64,000 nt of DNA from Cordia subcordata (GCA_028554755.1 JAPTOF010000002.1:10527001-10591000); one strand, 5' to 3'; shown: positions 42,743 to 55,864, counted from the stretch's first letter. Made by a program: numbers and translations. The notes: generated from the sequence alone by a model not told the origin.

Positions 42743-42875
42743 CTCTTCTTTTTCTTCTGTAAAATGAGAATTAGTTTGAAAGAGAGCAATGTAAATATGC
42801 TAAAGAGTTTATGTGGTGTATGTAAACAATTGAATTGTTGTATGTGTTGGGTGTTGGATTGTTGTAGTTGTGGTA

Positions 42876-43045
42876 TATTTATATACTTGAAGAAGTGAAA
42901 GGGACACGCTGAGATTAAAAGAGAGAGATTTCATCATTTGACTTTCTAACTAACATCGCTTTTGAGAGTAGAATACCAGTGGCAATACCAAAGCAGTCTC
43001 AGGTTTCAGCCTTCCAGGCTTCCTTTAATGGTTTCAGCATGGCCT
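42876..43045 (-). promoter_or_regulatory. ADH-D promoter: TATA box and conserved upstream block
   Basis: TATAAATA on the minus strand at 42876-42883. The conserved block at about 42970-43040 reads, in gene direction, GCTGAAACCATTAAAGGAAG, then CCTGGAAGGCTGAAACCTGA, then CTTTGGTATTG. AAACCA is the GT-type anaerobic motif. Confidence 0.6.
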
Positions 43046-46000
43046 CAAGTCTCAATCCATCGGATTTGTACTTTAACTGATAATTTTTTTGCATTTTAAA
43101 CTTGCCACATTATTTTGTGTGCTTTTTATAAGATAATTGTTAATTTAACCTGCTTTTGGTCCAGATTATATTATTGTACAATATACACGTCTTTTTTTCA
43201 TCTATAAGGGTTAAAACATGTAATGTGCTGTGTAGTTTTATCAAAGTACCATTCGTTTCAGCTAATTATATTCAGATAAAAACAGGGGAAAAAAAAAAGA
43301 GAGAAGATTGTGTAGGTGGAACTATTGAAAAGTATACAAGTAATGTGATAAGTTTTTAAAAATACAAGAGGATAATTAGCTAAGACAAACCACAACAGAT
43401 AATCAACTAATTAGAGAAACCATAAAGGTTGACATGTCATCTATTAGAAAGGACAAGAGAACAATGTGATAAGTTTGAAAATATAGAGGGTTATAATGCA
43501 ATTAGACAAATTATATAGAGGTCTTATGCATTTTAAACCCGGTAATATAATAATGTTATTAAGAAGATTCAATAGAGATAAATTATTGATATAATTATTC
43601 AGTCAGTGATATTGTAATTAAGTTTTAGTAATAATAATGTTGCTGTTGTTGTTGTTGGGGGTCTCAAATCTTAATGCTTAATGCTTCATTTCGTGGTGTA
43701 ATTCCATTTCTTGACACATTTTTATGGGTGCCGGATAAATTTCCAAATTAACCTTACCGGATAAATTTCCAAATTAACCTTAATTAGAAAGCAATTAAGA
43801 GCTCCCTAATCAAAGTGGTCCCTTTATGAGCTCAACCTCACCTTTTTGTGGAATATATTCATGATTTTAAAACTGGTTAATTAGAGGCTAAACCGCATTT
43901 AATCGATAGTTTTGGCTTCTTAGTCAAGTCTTGTAAGTTGTATTTTGTTCGTTGTTTCTTCGTAGTTTTTCTTACAACAATTTTTCTTTATAAGATTCCA
44001 TCCAATAACAATATATAACATACCGCTTCCAAAACCAGTCATTTTATGAAGGTGGTTTAGAGTCCTTGTCTTATATATTATATATATACAGATGTGTAGA
44101 ATATTCAAAACCTACTGTTATTGCCGTAGGTTTGATATGCATCTTCACATGTAGGTGTTTTTTTTTGAATAGATGAAGTTTAATTATTTTTTATTTTATC
44201 TCCCAACTATGTACTTTTTTATATTTTTGGAGGACCACGGAACTAAGATCATTGTTTGTTTTTATTTCACTCTCATGCATGTTACCTTTAATACTTGCTA
44301 ATTGTAATTTTTTGTTAAAAGGTATAAGAACGAAGTATAGTTTTATAGCACTGTTGAGTATGGACTATATTAATAGGGTATGTTCAACAAAATTAACTGC
44401 CAAAGTAGTAAGTAATTATTCGAATAGCTAATAATTTTTTTAATAGCTGATAGGGATTGCAGTTTAATTGTTGGCTAATAGTTTTTTAACTAGTTAATTG
44501 AATTAGTATTTGATAAATTAGTTGTTGGAATGGTGATAAATACAAAATGAAGTAAAAAGACTTTGATATGACGTTATTATTGTTATAATAATTATAATTA
44601 TTATTACCATTATTGAAATAAGATAACTTATTTGTTAGATATGTGTTTCTTATAACAATATTTTATTTATTAAAGCATAATAAAATTATTTTTTATTTTT
44701 TTGCTATATATTCTTTTTTTGATATATTATTTCTATCAATATTATAAACAATATTTTTTATTATAAAATTATATTGTTTAATTGATTGAAATTTTTATTT
44801 TTCCGTAGAAAAATAATAAATGGATGGATAAGATTTACAATTTTTTTAGTATATTTTTATGTGGATAAAATTTAGAATTAATTTTTGTGTTATTTTTTAT
44901 TTACGAAAGTAAAAGTAAAAATATAGATATATAAAATAAAGGGTAGAATATATTATGAGAGGGCAAAATTGTCAAGAAAAGATAAAAAGGCTCTGTCCAG
45001 TAATAGTATTTGAAATAGCTTTTTGTATTTTTATTAAGTTAAAACACTATTTCTTTTAGTTATATTGTTTGGTAAAATAATGTTTAATTTACAATGCATG
45101 ATGCATTTCAAGAAAAGATCATGTTATAATGCATTTCTATAGATAATCGTAATTGTGGTCCACTATGGGCCACTTGGATAATAGATTGCCCAAGGTGTTG
45201 ACTATAAAATGAAATATAAACTTGTTTTTCATTTTTCTTTTGAGTAAGGCTTAGAGAATGATTATTGGATCTCAGACTTACTGAACTAAAATTATTAACT
45301 CAAGTAAATATACATATATATAAAATAGCTAAGGTTTTATTCTAACATTTTAACATTACATCGAAGCCGTTAATTCATTCAAAAAATTTAAAATTTCGCT
45401 TTTCCTCCATAATTTAAAATTTAAAAAACAAAATGATTGATTGATTGATTGAGATTTTTTGATAGAATGTTAGAACAAGTCTTAATTAGGAGAAACATCC
45501 ACACAATGGGCATTAAAATCTTGAATTGATTTAACTTTGATTACTAGACCAATGTTTCATTGACCAATCAAATACAACTTAAATACCTTTTCGTTAACCG
45601 AAATTGCATATTTTGTCAAGTGAAAGAAAGAATTATGTCATTATTAATCCATTTTCTAAATTTTTTAATTTATTTTTGTCTTTTACACTGGATCTCCTGT
45701 GTTATTTATGTAAAGAATATTAAATTTTATTTCTGTTTTCCAAAATCCTCTAATAATTTTTTTTCTTTTTGTATTTTGTTTTGTGCAAGCACGATACTCC
45801 TGCAGGAAAGAGGAACGCACATTATATTCTCGAAATAAGGAATGATTATGAGGGAGTTTTGGAAAAAGAAGAATTATGAGAAAGTTTTGATAATATTAAA
45901 GAAAAAAAAAAAGGACACACTTTAAGGAGAACACACGAGGTCTAATGCATTTTAACGATATCTTAACCGCTGGAATCAAATGAGCAGGTGCTTGGACTTT

Positions 46001-47840
46001 GTTAGTGATAATGCAAACATATTTTGGGCTTGTTTGCAATATTTTTTTATAAAAAAATATTTTTTTTCTTAAAAAGCCTCTCTTTTTACAACAAGTATTG
46101 GGACTGGATTTTAAGAAAAGATAAAATTCACAAAAAAATTAAATTAAATTAAATTAATCTTTTCAAAAAATTGAAACTTTTACCTAATCAAATTTTTTTT
46201 CCTTTTTAAAATTTAAAGAAAGGTACTTTTCAAGAAAGTTAATTCAAACCATCCTTTTATCTGAGCTGTGCTATCACACGAGTGAAACTGTGAATGGAGC
46301 AACGATTATGGTTGACGAGGAATGTGGCCAAACCCCCATTGGATGCTACAGTCACCAAGTAGCACATATTGTTTTGAGTCCATAATTATATTATTAGCAG
46401 AGTCTAGTTAGAATTACATAAATAACTTATTATTATTATTAACAGAATCTTGTTATAATTACATAAATAATTTATTATTACTAAATCTCGTTAAATATTA
46501 ATATAAATTTTTATATAATTTTGAAAACTAAATATTAAAAAAGTTGTTTCTAACAATTAGTGTAATATTACATCTGTTTAAATTAGATTAATATTTTTAT
46601 TAATAAAAAATTTGCTATTCTCAATTATCTTCACATCAAATTTATTATTTTTAATCATTCCTCTTTTCAAAAGTTACACCTATCAAAAAAACTCGTAAAA
46701 GAATTTTTTTTAAAAAAAGGTAGTAGTTGAAAGAAACTTTGTTGCTTTTTTGTGTCTTATTACATTATCGTGAACTAGGCCAAGGTGACAGGTAAGGGTG
46801 TCTATGCTCCACGAAATATACACCAATGAAAGAAAGGCTTTGAATGTTTCCCAGTAGGTCGAAATGATCATTGTTGGACTCGTTTAAATTAAATTTTTTC
46901 ATTAAAATATCATGAAAATTTACTTTTTTTTTATAATTAATATTTTGAGTTAATTTTAAGAGAAGTAAAACTGACATTCTATTTTCAAAAGTAAAAAATT
47001 GTGATTCTTTAAAAAAAAAAAAAAGACCTTTTAAAAGATTATATGAAAGCTCTTTGTTGTTTAAAAGCCAATTCAAACGAGTTTATTGTTGATAAGTCGA
47101 ATCTGCAAGGTATATATATATATATTAATACATATAGGATATGACCAAACTCGGTGCTGCTTTCAGTAACTCTTTTTTTTTTTGGGTGATAAAAAATAAG
47201 ATATTTAATTAAGATTAATAGCATACCACAACAGAAGCCATGTCCAGAGTCAATAGGTCTCTCAAGGACAAAAGCAAGTAGGATAATCAAACAACATAGA
47301 GATCATATCTCCTAAACAAATTTGCAACATAGTACGTAGACTGCTGAATAAAAACTACATAAATATGTGGGCTTCGTAGCAAACAACACTTGAGTGGATG
47401 AATCATTTCAGAGGGAATTTTAGACAACCTCTCACCAGGGCATAGTCTATAAATTGATTCATCATCCTGCAAAATCCACAAGGTTGTTGATATAGTGCTA
47501 TCCCAAAAAAAGCTCATAAGGACCTATAACAAAGTCTACTAAAGCAACACCATAGAAGAAACCATACAAAGTGGCCAAGAAAATGAGTTCATCAGGACTC
47601 ATAAACCCAAAGAAAAGCTGGGTCCAAGAAATATGACACCCAAATGGTCTAAATACCCCAAATGAAGGACTGAACCCTCTAGGCCCTCGATTTGAACAGG
47701 TGATGGCTACGATTACCTTATCACCTCCGCGACGAGAAAACATAGCAAGGACACAAGCATCAATCAAAAGTAGTTGTAGGCAACCCAAGCAAGTAACTGA
47801 ATGGAGACAAAGCCTCTGCACTTTAATCAAACTAGACTTA
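43046..47840. other. ADH-D distal flank, then AT-rich intergenic DNA
   Basis: 43500-44300 is the 5' flank shared with the other ADH units. It includes a perfect 26-bp tandem duplication (CCGGATAAATTTCCAAATTA and on) at 43731-43782. 44370-45060 may be an AT-rich transposon, with GGGTATGTTCAACAAAATTA near its left end. 46020-46255 has paired TTTGCAA/TTCAAACC ends like the other MITEs. 47160-47820 read on the minus strand may be the 3' tail of a LINE (a T-run at 47172-47183 on the plus strand would be its poly-A), but I see no reverse transcriptase. No gene. Confidence 0.45.
43731..43782 (+). repeat. Perfect 26-bp tandem duplication
   Basis: 43731-43756 and 43757-43782 both read CCGGATAAATTTCCAAATTA then ACCTTA. 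The sister flanks of other ADH units have a single copy, so it arose after the unit duplication. Confidence 0.9.
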
Positions 47841-48062
47841 GGGCCTATTTGCATTGGCTTTTTTTCAGGAAAAAAAAATTTTTTTCTTGAAAAATTTACA
47901 TTAAATTTGCAATAACTATTTGATTTGGTTTCTAAAAAAGCTGAAACTCTGAAGCTCAAATACAGCCTTTTTAGAAGTCAGAATTTTCAGCTTCTCAAAA
48001 AATACTATTTTTCAAAAGCTGTTAAAAAAATGCTTTTAAAAAAAACCAATCTAAATGAGCCC
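47841..48062. mobile_element. MITE, 222 bp, TTA-flanked
   Basis: Left end GGGCCTATTTGCATTGGCTT; right end AACCAATCTAAATGAGCCC, an inverted match. TTA lies at 47838-47840 and 48063-48065. Same family style as 15512-15724. Non-coding. Confidence 0.75.
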
Positions 48063-49075
48063 TTAAGTTCAAGGAACCCAAAAACAACAGGTCTAAATTG
48101 AAAGGTTATATCCTTAAGTTCAAGTAACTGGTAATGAAGCAGTGTGCTTTTTTCTCTGTTTTAATTCCTTGTACTTTATTTCTAATTTAATTCAAATGAT
48201 AAGTCCTAAATAAGTTCTTAATTTATACTTAATTGTACTTAATTCTCGAATTAATGCTCTTTAATTGGTGTTTTTGATGCGTTTTTACATGTTTATGCTT
48301 GAAAAAAAAAGGAGTTAAATGCATTATATATGGATTCAAAGGCTTTTTAGACATGTTTGTAGCTGATAAAATTGATTCTGCCACCTTAAAAAATACCATG
48401 TAATTTCTACGCGGGATTGACCAAACTTTGACCAAGACTGAAGATATTTTTGCAGCATTTTTGGAAACGAATTTCATTAAAGACTTACTATATTTTGAAA
48501 AGGAAGGAGATTAATTCTAGAAGATTAAGGATTTTTACATTTTTATTTTCTTTAGCTTTAAAAGTTTCCTTATTCGAAAATGACTCTAGTTAGGAATTTC
48601 TCTTATATATTTTCTTACGTACCATTCATAGGGGGATTTAGACTTTATTCATAATCTCTGGTAAGATATTTTTATCTTCTTTGACGTCACTCTCATGATG
48701 GTGGAGTTATAATTTCTTTCTAACCAAGGGTTAATCACATTACAACATTTTATGCAAGTAATTACATTTTTTTTTTGTTATACTTATAACAAGTGTAAAA
48801 AAAATAATTACATTTTTAGGTGTAACAAAATATTTTTATATATAGCAACCATTTTTGATATACTTCTAAATGTAACCATTTTAGTTACACTTGAAAGTAT
48901 AACTAAAAAATAGTTACACTCCCAAGTGTAAAAAATATTATTATATTTTTTATTATATAAAATAAATTAGACCTTACTAGCTAACCAGTAGCAGAAGCTT
49001 ATAATATATCAATGTTAATTATAATTGTTATTGTCTTAATTAAATCTGGCAAATGATAAGATATATAAAACATAC

Positions 49076-49078
<3 letters not shown>

Positions 49079-49129
<51 letters not shown>

Positions 49130-49139
49130 CGCGCGCGCG
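49079..49139. repeat. 61-bp alternating purine-pyrimidine tract (AT)n(GT)n(GC)n
   Basis: An unbroken run of AT, then GT, then GC dinucleotides just inside the left part of the CACTA element. The GT/GC half has Z-DNA-forming potential. A second AT run lies at 52301-52336 near the other end. Confidence 0.95.
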
Positions 49140-49395
49140 ATTTAATGGAATAGAAATCTGGCTTGGATTTCGCAATACTTCTCATTGACCCAAAAAAAAA
49201 AAGAAAAAGAAAAAGAAAGAAAGAGCTTCAACGATCAAATGATGAAAGAGACTTCTCAAAAGCTATAATTGTCGTGGCAAAAGAAACTCTAACAAAACAA
49301 TTAGCCAAAAAAAAAAACTCTAACGAAACACCAAATCAAAACCGTAAGTACCAATTTTTCACGATCACTAAATCATCGAAATCCACAGTGGGGAC

Positions 49396-49464
49396 GATGA
49401 AGGAGGCGGCTCCACCGCAGTTCAAAGTTCCCAAAGTTGAAATCGCCGCTGATTTGCGTCACTA
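49396..49464 (+). pseudogene. Captured exon-like fragment, unknown source gene
   Basis: Open from ATG 49396: MKEAAPPQFKVPKVEIAADL, then RH and a stop. Base composition is more balanced than the surroundings and looks like real coding sequence. I do not recognise the source gene. It is too short to be a gene on its own. Confidence 0.4.
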
Positions 49465-50520
49465 AAATCTGCTTTACACACCAGGAAGGAATTCTTCGTC
49501 TATTACTAATTATTTAATTTCTCCTTTTGATATTTGATTGTTCACCTTGAATTTTTGACATTCTTTTACACTCAAGGATTTTTATGTTTAGAATTGTTCA
49601 ATTCTATATTTAGTTTTGGAGTTTATGTTTCTGACTTGATATGCTGGCGACTAAAGTTACTTTCCATTTTCCTTTTTTTACAATTCTATTTGCTGTAATT
49701 GTAATGGCGTTTTCGATAATTTATTTGGCGTGAGTTTTCACTTTTTTTGCTACTATATTTTTACTAGAATACGTTTATTCACTTTTTCGGTCAAATTTGT
49801 TTGGTGTGATTTTTTGAGTGAGAGTGATTGATTGAGTATATATTCTTTACTTGTTTTTTGATTTTTTAAAGGATTTTTGTTTCTCTGTTGAAATATTATT
49901 TTGCTATTATTTGTGTTTGCTTATTTTATTGTTTATTCAGTTTTTCTGGTTGATGTGTTTTTTTTGACGAATCATATGAAAACACAAATACATTAATTGA
50001 TTTTTTCTTTTCTTTGTTCTTTTTGGTTGAATGTTTAAATTTGAGTCGAACCTTGGACTTTCATGATGTGCATGTCATATTCCTTCTATGAACGTCATAA
50101 TGATTCTTAATAAGATGGTCCTTAACGTTATTTCCATGGTTTTGGGTGAAGAATTGAAGTGTTTGATGAAAGGCCTGAGAGAGAGTGGTGTTAATTTGTG
50201 TTTCCTGTGATTGTTATGGAGATGCAGGCTACTTGTTGATGAAATGCTTGTGTGGAAGAAAGTAGTTGAAGAGTATTTTTACATTATACTTTTCCTTTCC
50301 AGACTATTGACACAACCAACAAGTTTTGAAATTTATATTCAATGTGAAGAAAATTGTGAGACTTTATTCAGAGTTGGCACGACAAATGCTAAGTGAAATT
50401 TTTGTCTACTCCTAGAGTATGATAGTGCAAAATATTATCGTATGTTTACTTCTAATAGCAGCTCGCTTTTTTGGGAGCAAACTTCTATTCCTTGTGTTAT
50501 TTGCACACTTACAATTGCAG

Positions 50521-50603
50521 GACCAAGGTATTGCCATTGTTACTGAATTGTGTGAAGCAAACAAGCTGAAGCAGGTCACTCCTGAAATTCAGCTCTTTAT
50601 CTG
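50521..50603 (+). pseudogene. Captured exon-like fragment, unknown source gene
   Basis: Preceded by TTACAATTGCAG and followed by GTATGTTGG, so bounded like an exon. It reads DQGIAIVTELCEANKLKQVT, then PEIQLFIW. Not recognised. It could derive from the same source gene as the fragment at 49396. Confidence 0.4.
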
Positions 50604-51265
50604 GTATGTTGGTTACTAGCATTAGATGTGTTAATGATCCTTTAGCATTGAGCAACCTAGAAAATGTAATGTATAAATGATGTCTTCAGCCGTTTGAAGG
50701 TTGGTAGTCTCTTAATAGCTGTCCATTGCAATTCAAGTTCTTTGTCTTCTTCTGTTATTGAATCTGTATAGCTGCTTCTAAAACTTGAAGAGTGGTGTCG
50801 AGATTACTCTTCAGCATTCTTTCTCAATTAATTTGGCTTGAACTTCAAAAAACTAAGAGAGGAAAATGACAATGATAAGGGTCCCTGTTATAATTCTAAT
50901 TCACTTATCTTTATTTTCTCAAGTTATTTGTGAAGCCAAACTGTAGGAAACTAATGCTTTGGTATTCACTGCATGAAGTGCTAAATATTTTAGTAGATTG
51001 AATTTGTTGATCTAGACTACCTCAATCTTATTCTTTTATTTTCCTATTTAGTCTCCAAACTCTATGCTCTTAGACCATGTCCCTGAGATTTGATAAAAGA
51101 AAGGTGCATTAAAGGTGTTAGAGGACATTTAGTAAATTCAATCTTATGATAGCAAGTCTACGCTTATGCTATGTTGTTGTCTCCGATGCCTCCTAGTCTG
51201 AAGCAACGAGTGTTGCCAAAGCTTCTTTCTTCTATTGACATACACAACTGTTTCACGTCTTCAGG

Positions 51266-51330
51266 TATCTAGCGAAGAAGCGCTCGACATGAGAAAGCAA
51301 ATCATATCGAAAGAAGGGTTGCTAGTACGT
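51266..51330 (+). pseudogene. Captured fragment resembling O-acetylserine (thiol)lyase
   Basis: After a CAG acceptor-like end it reads VSSEEALDMRKQIISKEGLL V. This resembles the VSSxEAxxxAKxLxxKEGLLVGISSGA segment of cysteine synthase-type PLP enzymes, ending just before the GISSG phosphate-binding loop. It is about 20 residues long, so the family call is tentative. Confidence 0.45.
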
Positions 51331-51666
51331 TGTTTGGTAGCTATAATTCACTTGACACTTTTGTGATTGGATAGCTTTCTTTTGACCTTTTCTTGAATGA
51401 GCACATTTACTAATCTTCACCATAAGATGCCTGACATTATAGCAAAAAGGCCTGAAATGGCTTGGAAACTCATTTTTGTAAGTTGGACTTACATCGTCAT
51501 TGAACTTAGGAAAATATCTTGTTCGCATTTTCTGTAACAACATTGTTTAGTCCCTACTCATACCTGCTGAAAGGCATTGCTTGAACTTGTACGTATCCCA
51601 TTTTGGGTAAAAATCCCTATTAGGTCGGATTCTAACCAATCTTTCGATAATCCGTACGTATTGCAG

Positions 51667-52100
51667 GATGGATTTGCCTAGTGATAAGTTTGATTTCTAC
51701 ACTTCTAAAGAACTGGGATATGGTAGATCTGGCGCTGTCTACCATGGTATGGCCACATGCCTTGTACTATAACTTCATAAATTCACATCATATCATTGCA
51801 TTAGCTTTCTATAACCTGTACTCTTAATTTATAACTCTTCTTGATGGTTGCGTCATGGCTGTAAAGAGATTATTTGAGAAAAATTTGCGTGAAGCAGTTC
51901 ATTAGCGAAGTTCGCGTGATTACAGCACAAAAACCTGGTGCAACTGTATAAATGCATATCCAAAAGGAGCCAAGAACAGTTGCTGATCACGTCAAAAATG
52001 AGCCAACTCTGGTTTTCATGGTCTGTCAGAATGAATATTGCAGTTGAGTTAGCTGAGGCACTAGCATATCTCCGTGCATCAGATAGCATTACTTGTAATT
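51667..52100 (+). pseudogene. Captured receptor-like kinase fragment (LRK10L type)
   Basis: First piece 51667-51746: DKFDFYTSKELGYGRSGAVY then HG, a glycine-rich ATP-binding loop, followed by a GT donor. Second piece from about 51844: LDGCVMAVKRLFEKNLRE, with the VAVK-type catalytic Lys. It then frameshifts and a stop appears; a later frame gives ISEVRV-like and NIAVELAEALAYLRASD text matching the kinase helix before the HRD loop. The order is as in kinases of the LRK10L/WAK-like group, but it is truncated and frameshifted. Confidence 0.65.
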
Positions 52101-52296
52101 GAGAGGAGAATAGGTCGTTGCTGTTGTGAAAAGCTTTGTCTATATTTCTATTAGGAGTAGTATTTTGCTATATAGTTCGGGAGGAAATAGAATATGAACA
52201 TAATTGTCTTTTGACTTACGAATATAACATAGCAGTTGTGTTATAGAGGATTTTGATATTTTTGGAATTTTATAAATTCTAATTTTGTAATTTAAC

Positions 52297-52339
<43 letters not shown>

Positions 52340-52552
52340 CAATACTCTTTTAGTTACATCTTAACTTATAACAAATGTTAGTTACACCTCAAAGTGTAAC
52401 TAATATTAGATACATACATTTTCAAGTGTAATATTATTTTTTGTTGCATCAATATTAGTTATACTTGGAGAAAGTGTAACAATTTTTTTAATTACACCTT
52501 CAAATGTAAGAGATCAAAATAAATGTAATTACTGGCTTTATTTCTTGTAGTG

Positions 52553-54726
52553 TGATCAAGATTTCGGTTCTTCAATTTCGTGAGATCTAGTTGTTTTATT
52601 CATTTTATGTTATTTTAATGTTTGCGTATTTACTATTTTAAAAATTAATATTATTCTGTAATTGTTTAATTAGAGCCTGATTATTCAATTGTATGATAAT
52701 AGATAGTCAATTAGATTAATTTAATTAATCTAAGAATAGTGGTAACTAGGTTTTCTGTGTAATTACACAATTTAAATGATCAATTACCGCCAGAGTGTTG
52801 ACTTTTAGAATTAGGTTTTTTTAGATTTTATTGTTGCTATTAGATAGGTTCTACGGGCATCTTTGGGGTTAGAGCGTCTAATAGGTAAGGCGATAACGGG
52901 TTAGAGCGTCTAATAGGTAAGGCGATAAACAAATGGTAAGGGATTTAAACCGTTATCAACACTATAAGTAAAGATAAGGTTATTAGGCCGTGACAATAAC
53001 CATAATTGATTTATCAAAATAGTTGGAAGTATCTTTGCATCTAGAACCGGATTTGTTGATTGAAATTGCAATTATACCTTAGATTAGATTTAATTCTTAT
53101 TGATTTCTTGTTTTTCCAGTTTTACATGAATTTAGGATTGCATGCTTTAGTCATTTTTATTTTTATTTACGTTTTGTTATTTGCTACCCAGCTGCATACC
53201 CACGCACAGCGGACCAGTGTGCTGGACAGTTTTGTTTATTTTACTTTTTTGCATTAAAACCCCTTTTTTAATTGTGGCATATTTGATTAATATACTTGGT
53301 GTAATTCCCATGGATTCGACCATTTTCTTACCATATACTCTACTTAAGTTTGCAAGGTAAGAATTGATATTTTACTTTCTGTGGTCTCAACACCCATCAT
53401 CTAATTTTCTTCGTGACAAAGAAAAAAAAAGAAAGAAAGAAAATGCAGTATATGCTGGGAAAGAAAAGAAAAGAAAAGACGTGGAATGTTATATTCAATA
53501 GAAAAGCACAATGATAATTACATATACCAAAAAAGGGGGCGATTATAATAAAGAGAATACTTTCTAAAGAGAACCGTGAGAAATTGATAATATCATTAAA
53601 TATCACACAAAATTATCTAGTAAAGTCTAAATTTAAATAAAATTAGTGGTGTAAGTTTTAGAAATATTTATTTATAATTTCAAATAATCCAAAACAATTT
53701 ACTCGAATTACTATACAAGCACCTAGCATTCTACTCGTGGAAATATTTTCCTTTTTTTCTTTTGGATTTAAGAAAAGTTTAAATTATTTTACATCACCTT
53801 CTAGAAAGATACCATATACAGAGAATATTCTCGAGAGTTCTCTGCAAAGCAAGAAATATACAGAGAACTGCATTTGTTGCTGGGGTGTATGATTTTTAAC
53901 AACATTTGTAGGTTGGTATTTTAAACTTGTAGGATATATTGTAGCAGCGTGTATGATTTTTTTACTGCTTTTATGATTCTAAATTACCTTAATATTTCAG
54001 CACAGAGAATTGCCTCAAACAATTCATGGACAACTAGACGCAAAAACCATTTTACAGGTTGGACATGGATCCACCTGTCATGCCCCTAGCGTGTGATGGG
54101 GAATTGAATCAAATTATTAAAGGATTACTTGAAACTGATGGTGAAAGAAACAAATAATGGAGTTAACAGAGCTGACGCGTAATATAGGATTGATTGGGAT
54201 GGCTACTTTGCTTTTAGTTAGTGTATTTATTAGAAGAATATGTGATGAAGATTGCAATTTTCGAACCCGCTCTTTTTCCCTTTTAATTTGTCTTTCTTGC
54301 ATTAACTTCTATGCTTAAGTGCTGATGGATTTTAAGCATGGATTTTTTTGTTCCTTTATTATGTTTGGAGGCATGTGGTAGTTAAAATAAATTGCAAAGA
54401 TGCTTGATAGCTTTGTTGTTAAGAATGCAAATTCATATATTGAATTGCCGTTATATATGCTTATTCTGTATTTATACAGCTATAATTCGTCTAAGCTTAC
54501 AAACCAGGGAGTTGAAAAGACAAAGAAAATTGGGTTCTTTAATGTTAGCATGGATGGACATAGAATATGTTACCTTTTGGTGGTTTCAGTTAATTTATTG
54601 TTTGTTAGATATATATGTTAGAAGTCAATCTTTAAGGGAAATATATGTATTGGACTTTTATAGAAAAAGAAGAAAAATGTATGAGTTAGTATATACAAGT
54701 GATATAGTTTGTATGATAACTTAAGG
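52553..54726. other. Intergenic; includes a 32-bp tandem duplication at 52866-52928
   Basis: GGGTTAGAGCGTCTAATAGG, then TAAGGCGATAA, occurs at 52866 and again at 52898, identical over 31 bp and so recent. The rest is AT-rich. 54360-54726 lies just upstream of the Harbinger transposase and may be its 5' part. No gene. Confidence 0.6.
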
Positions 54727-55864
54727 ATGAATCGGCAAACATTCACTAAATTTTGCAAGATGCTTCAAACAAAAGGAAGATTGACTAATACAAAAAATAT
54801 GTTACTAGATGAACAAGTTGCTATGTTTTTATACATTTTAGCTCCCATTTTAAGAATAGGGTTATCAAAAATACCTTTTTGAGATTTGGAGAAACCATTA
54901 GTAGGCATTTTCATAGAGTTTTTGAATTTTGTGATACGCTTACAAGAAGATTTATTGAAAATGCCTGAACCGGTCTTAGAGAATACAAATGATGACAAAT
55001 GGAAATGGTTTCAGGTAAATATAAATAACTTAAAATTAATTCATCTTTGAAAGGAATTTCTTATTTAAATAACTATATTTTTCTGTTAAATAGAATTATC
55101 TTGGAGCACTAGATGGCACATACATCAAAGTAAGAGTACCTTCTAAAGATAGACCTAGATATAGAAATCGAAAAGGTGAGATTGCTATCAGCATGTTGGG
55201 CGTATGCTCAGAAGATATGCAATTCATCTATGTATTCCCTAGTTGGGAGGGATTAACAGTAGATGGAAGAGTCCTTCGAGATGTGATTAAAAGGAGAAAT
55301 GGATTACGTGTGCCACGTGGTAAGCAAAATGAATATTTTCACATAGAATACTTTAAAACTTAAAAACCAATAAGTTTGTCCTTTTTCATTTTTATAGGTC
55401 ATTACTATTTTGTGGATGCGGTGTATACAAACTATGAAGGTTTTTTAGCACCTTATAGGGGACAACGATATCATTTGAATGATTCGAGAGATGGTCACCA
55501 GCCTAATACTCTGCATGAATTTTTCAACATGAAGCACTCATTAGCTAGGAACGTAATAGAACCATGTTTCGAACTATTAAAGTAGCAATGGGCAATTCTT
55601 AGGAGTGATTCATTTTATCCAATAAAGACAGCAGGTCAAATTGTCATGCCATGTTGTTTCTTACATAACTATATCAGAAGAGAGATGCCTGTAGATCCAA
55701 TTGAGAGAGAATGTGATGCACAGGGAGAAGTAGGAGAAACTCAAAATGATTTGTATGATGATATAGTTACTACTATTGAGACTTCAAATGAGTGGACTCA
55801 ATTTAGAGAAAAACTAGCCACTAGCATGTTTAACACATGGAGAGAAAATAGAGAAAGAAGATGA
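54727..55864 (+). pseudogene. PIF/Harbinger transposase, decayed
   Basis: Three exons: 54727-55014, 55094-55319 and 55398-55864, with GT-AG borders. The DDE nuclease region is readable: NYLGALDGTYIKV (first Asp), YFVDAVYTNYEGFLAPYRGQ (second Asp) and FFNMKHSLARNVIEPCFELL (Glu). Lesions: after SKIPF the frame shifts (an alternative frame reads RFGETISRHFHRVFEF) and later returns, and a TAG at 55583-55585 lies where the family has an Ala/Lys-Arg before WAIL. The Arg expected after NVIE is Pro. It cannot make a working enzyme. Confidence 0.85.

Larger units (their letters stand above)
48738..52552 (+). mobile_element. CACTA-type element carrying host gene fragments, about 3.8 kb
   Basis: The right end reads TTTCTTGTAGTG, whose complement CACTACAAGAAA is the classic plant CACTA terminus. 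The left end CATTACAACATTTTATGC is a diverged version, and the match continues inward on both sides through AGTAATTACATTT. Both subterminal zones (48780-48950 and 52340-52540) are packed with short GTTACAC/GTGTAAC motifs in both orientations, as expected for CACTA subterminal repeats. Flanking trinucleotides are TCA and TGA, a possible mutated 3-bp duplication. No transposase frame was found. The interior holds exon-like pieces of at least two identifiable genes, all on the plus strand. Confidence 0.78.

Noticed and set aside
47498..47959. 153-codon minus-strand open frame as a gene
   Set aside because: No recognisable domain, an unlikely composition, and overlap with a MITE (47841-48062).
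49396..49464. Start of a genuine protein-coding gene
   Set aside because: The frame stops after 22 codons with no downstream exon that continues it clearly; it lies inside a CACTA-type element with other gene fragments.
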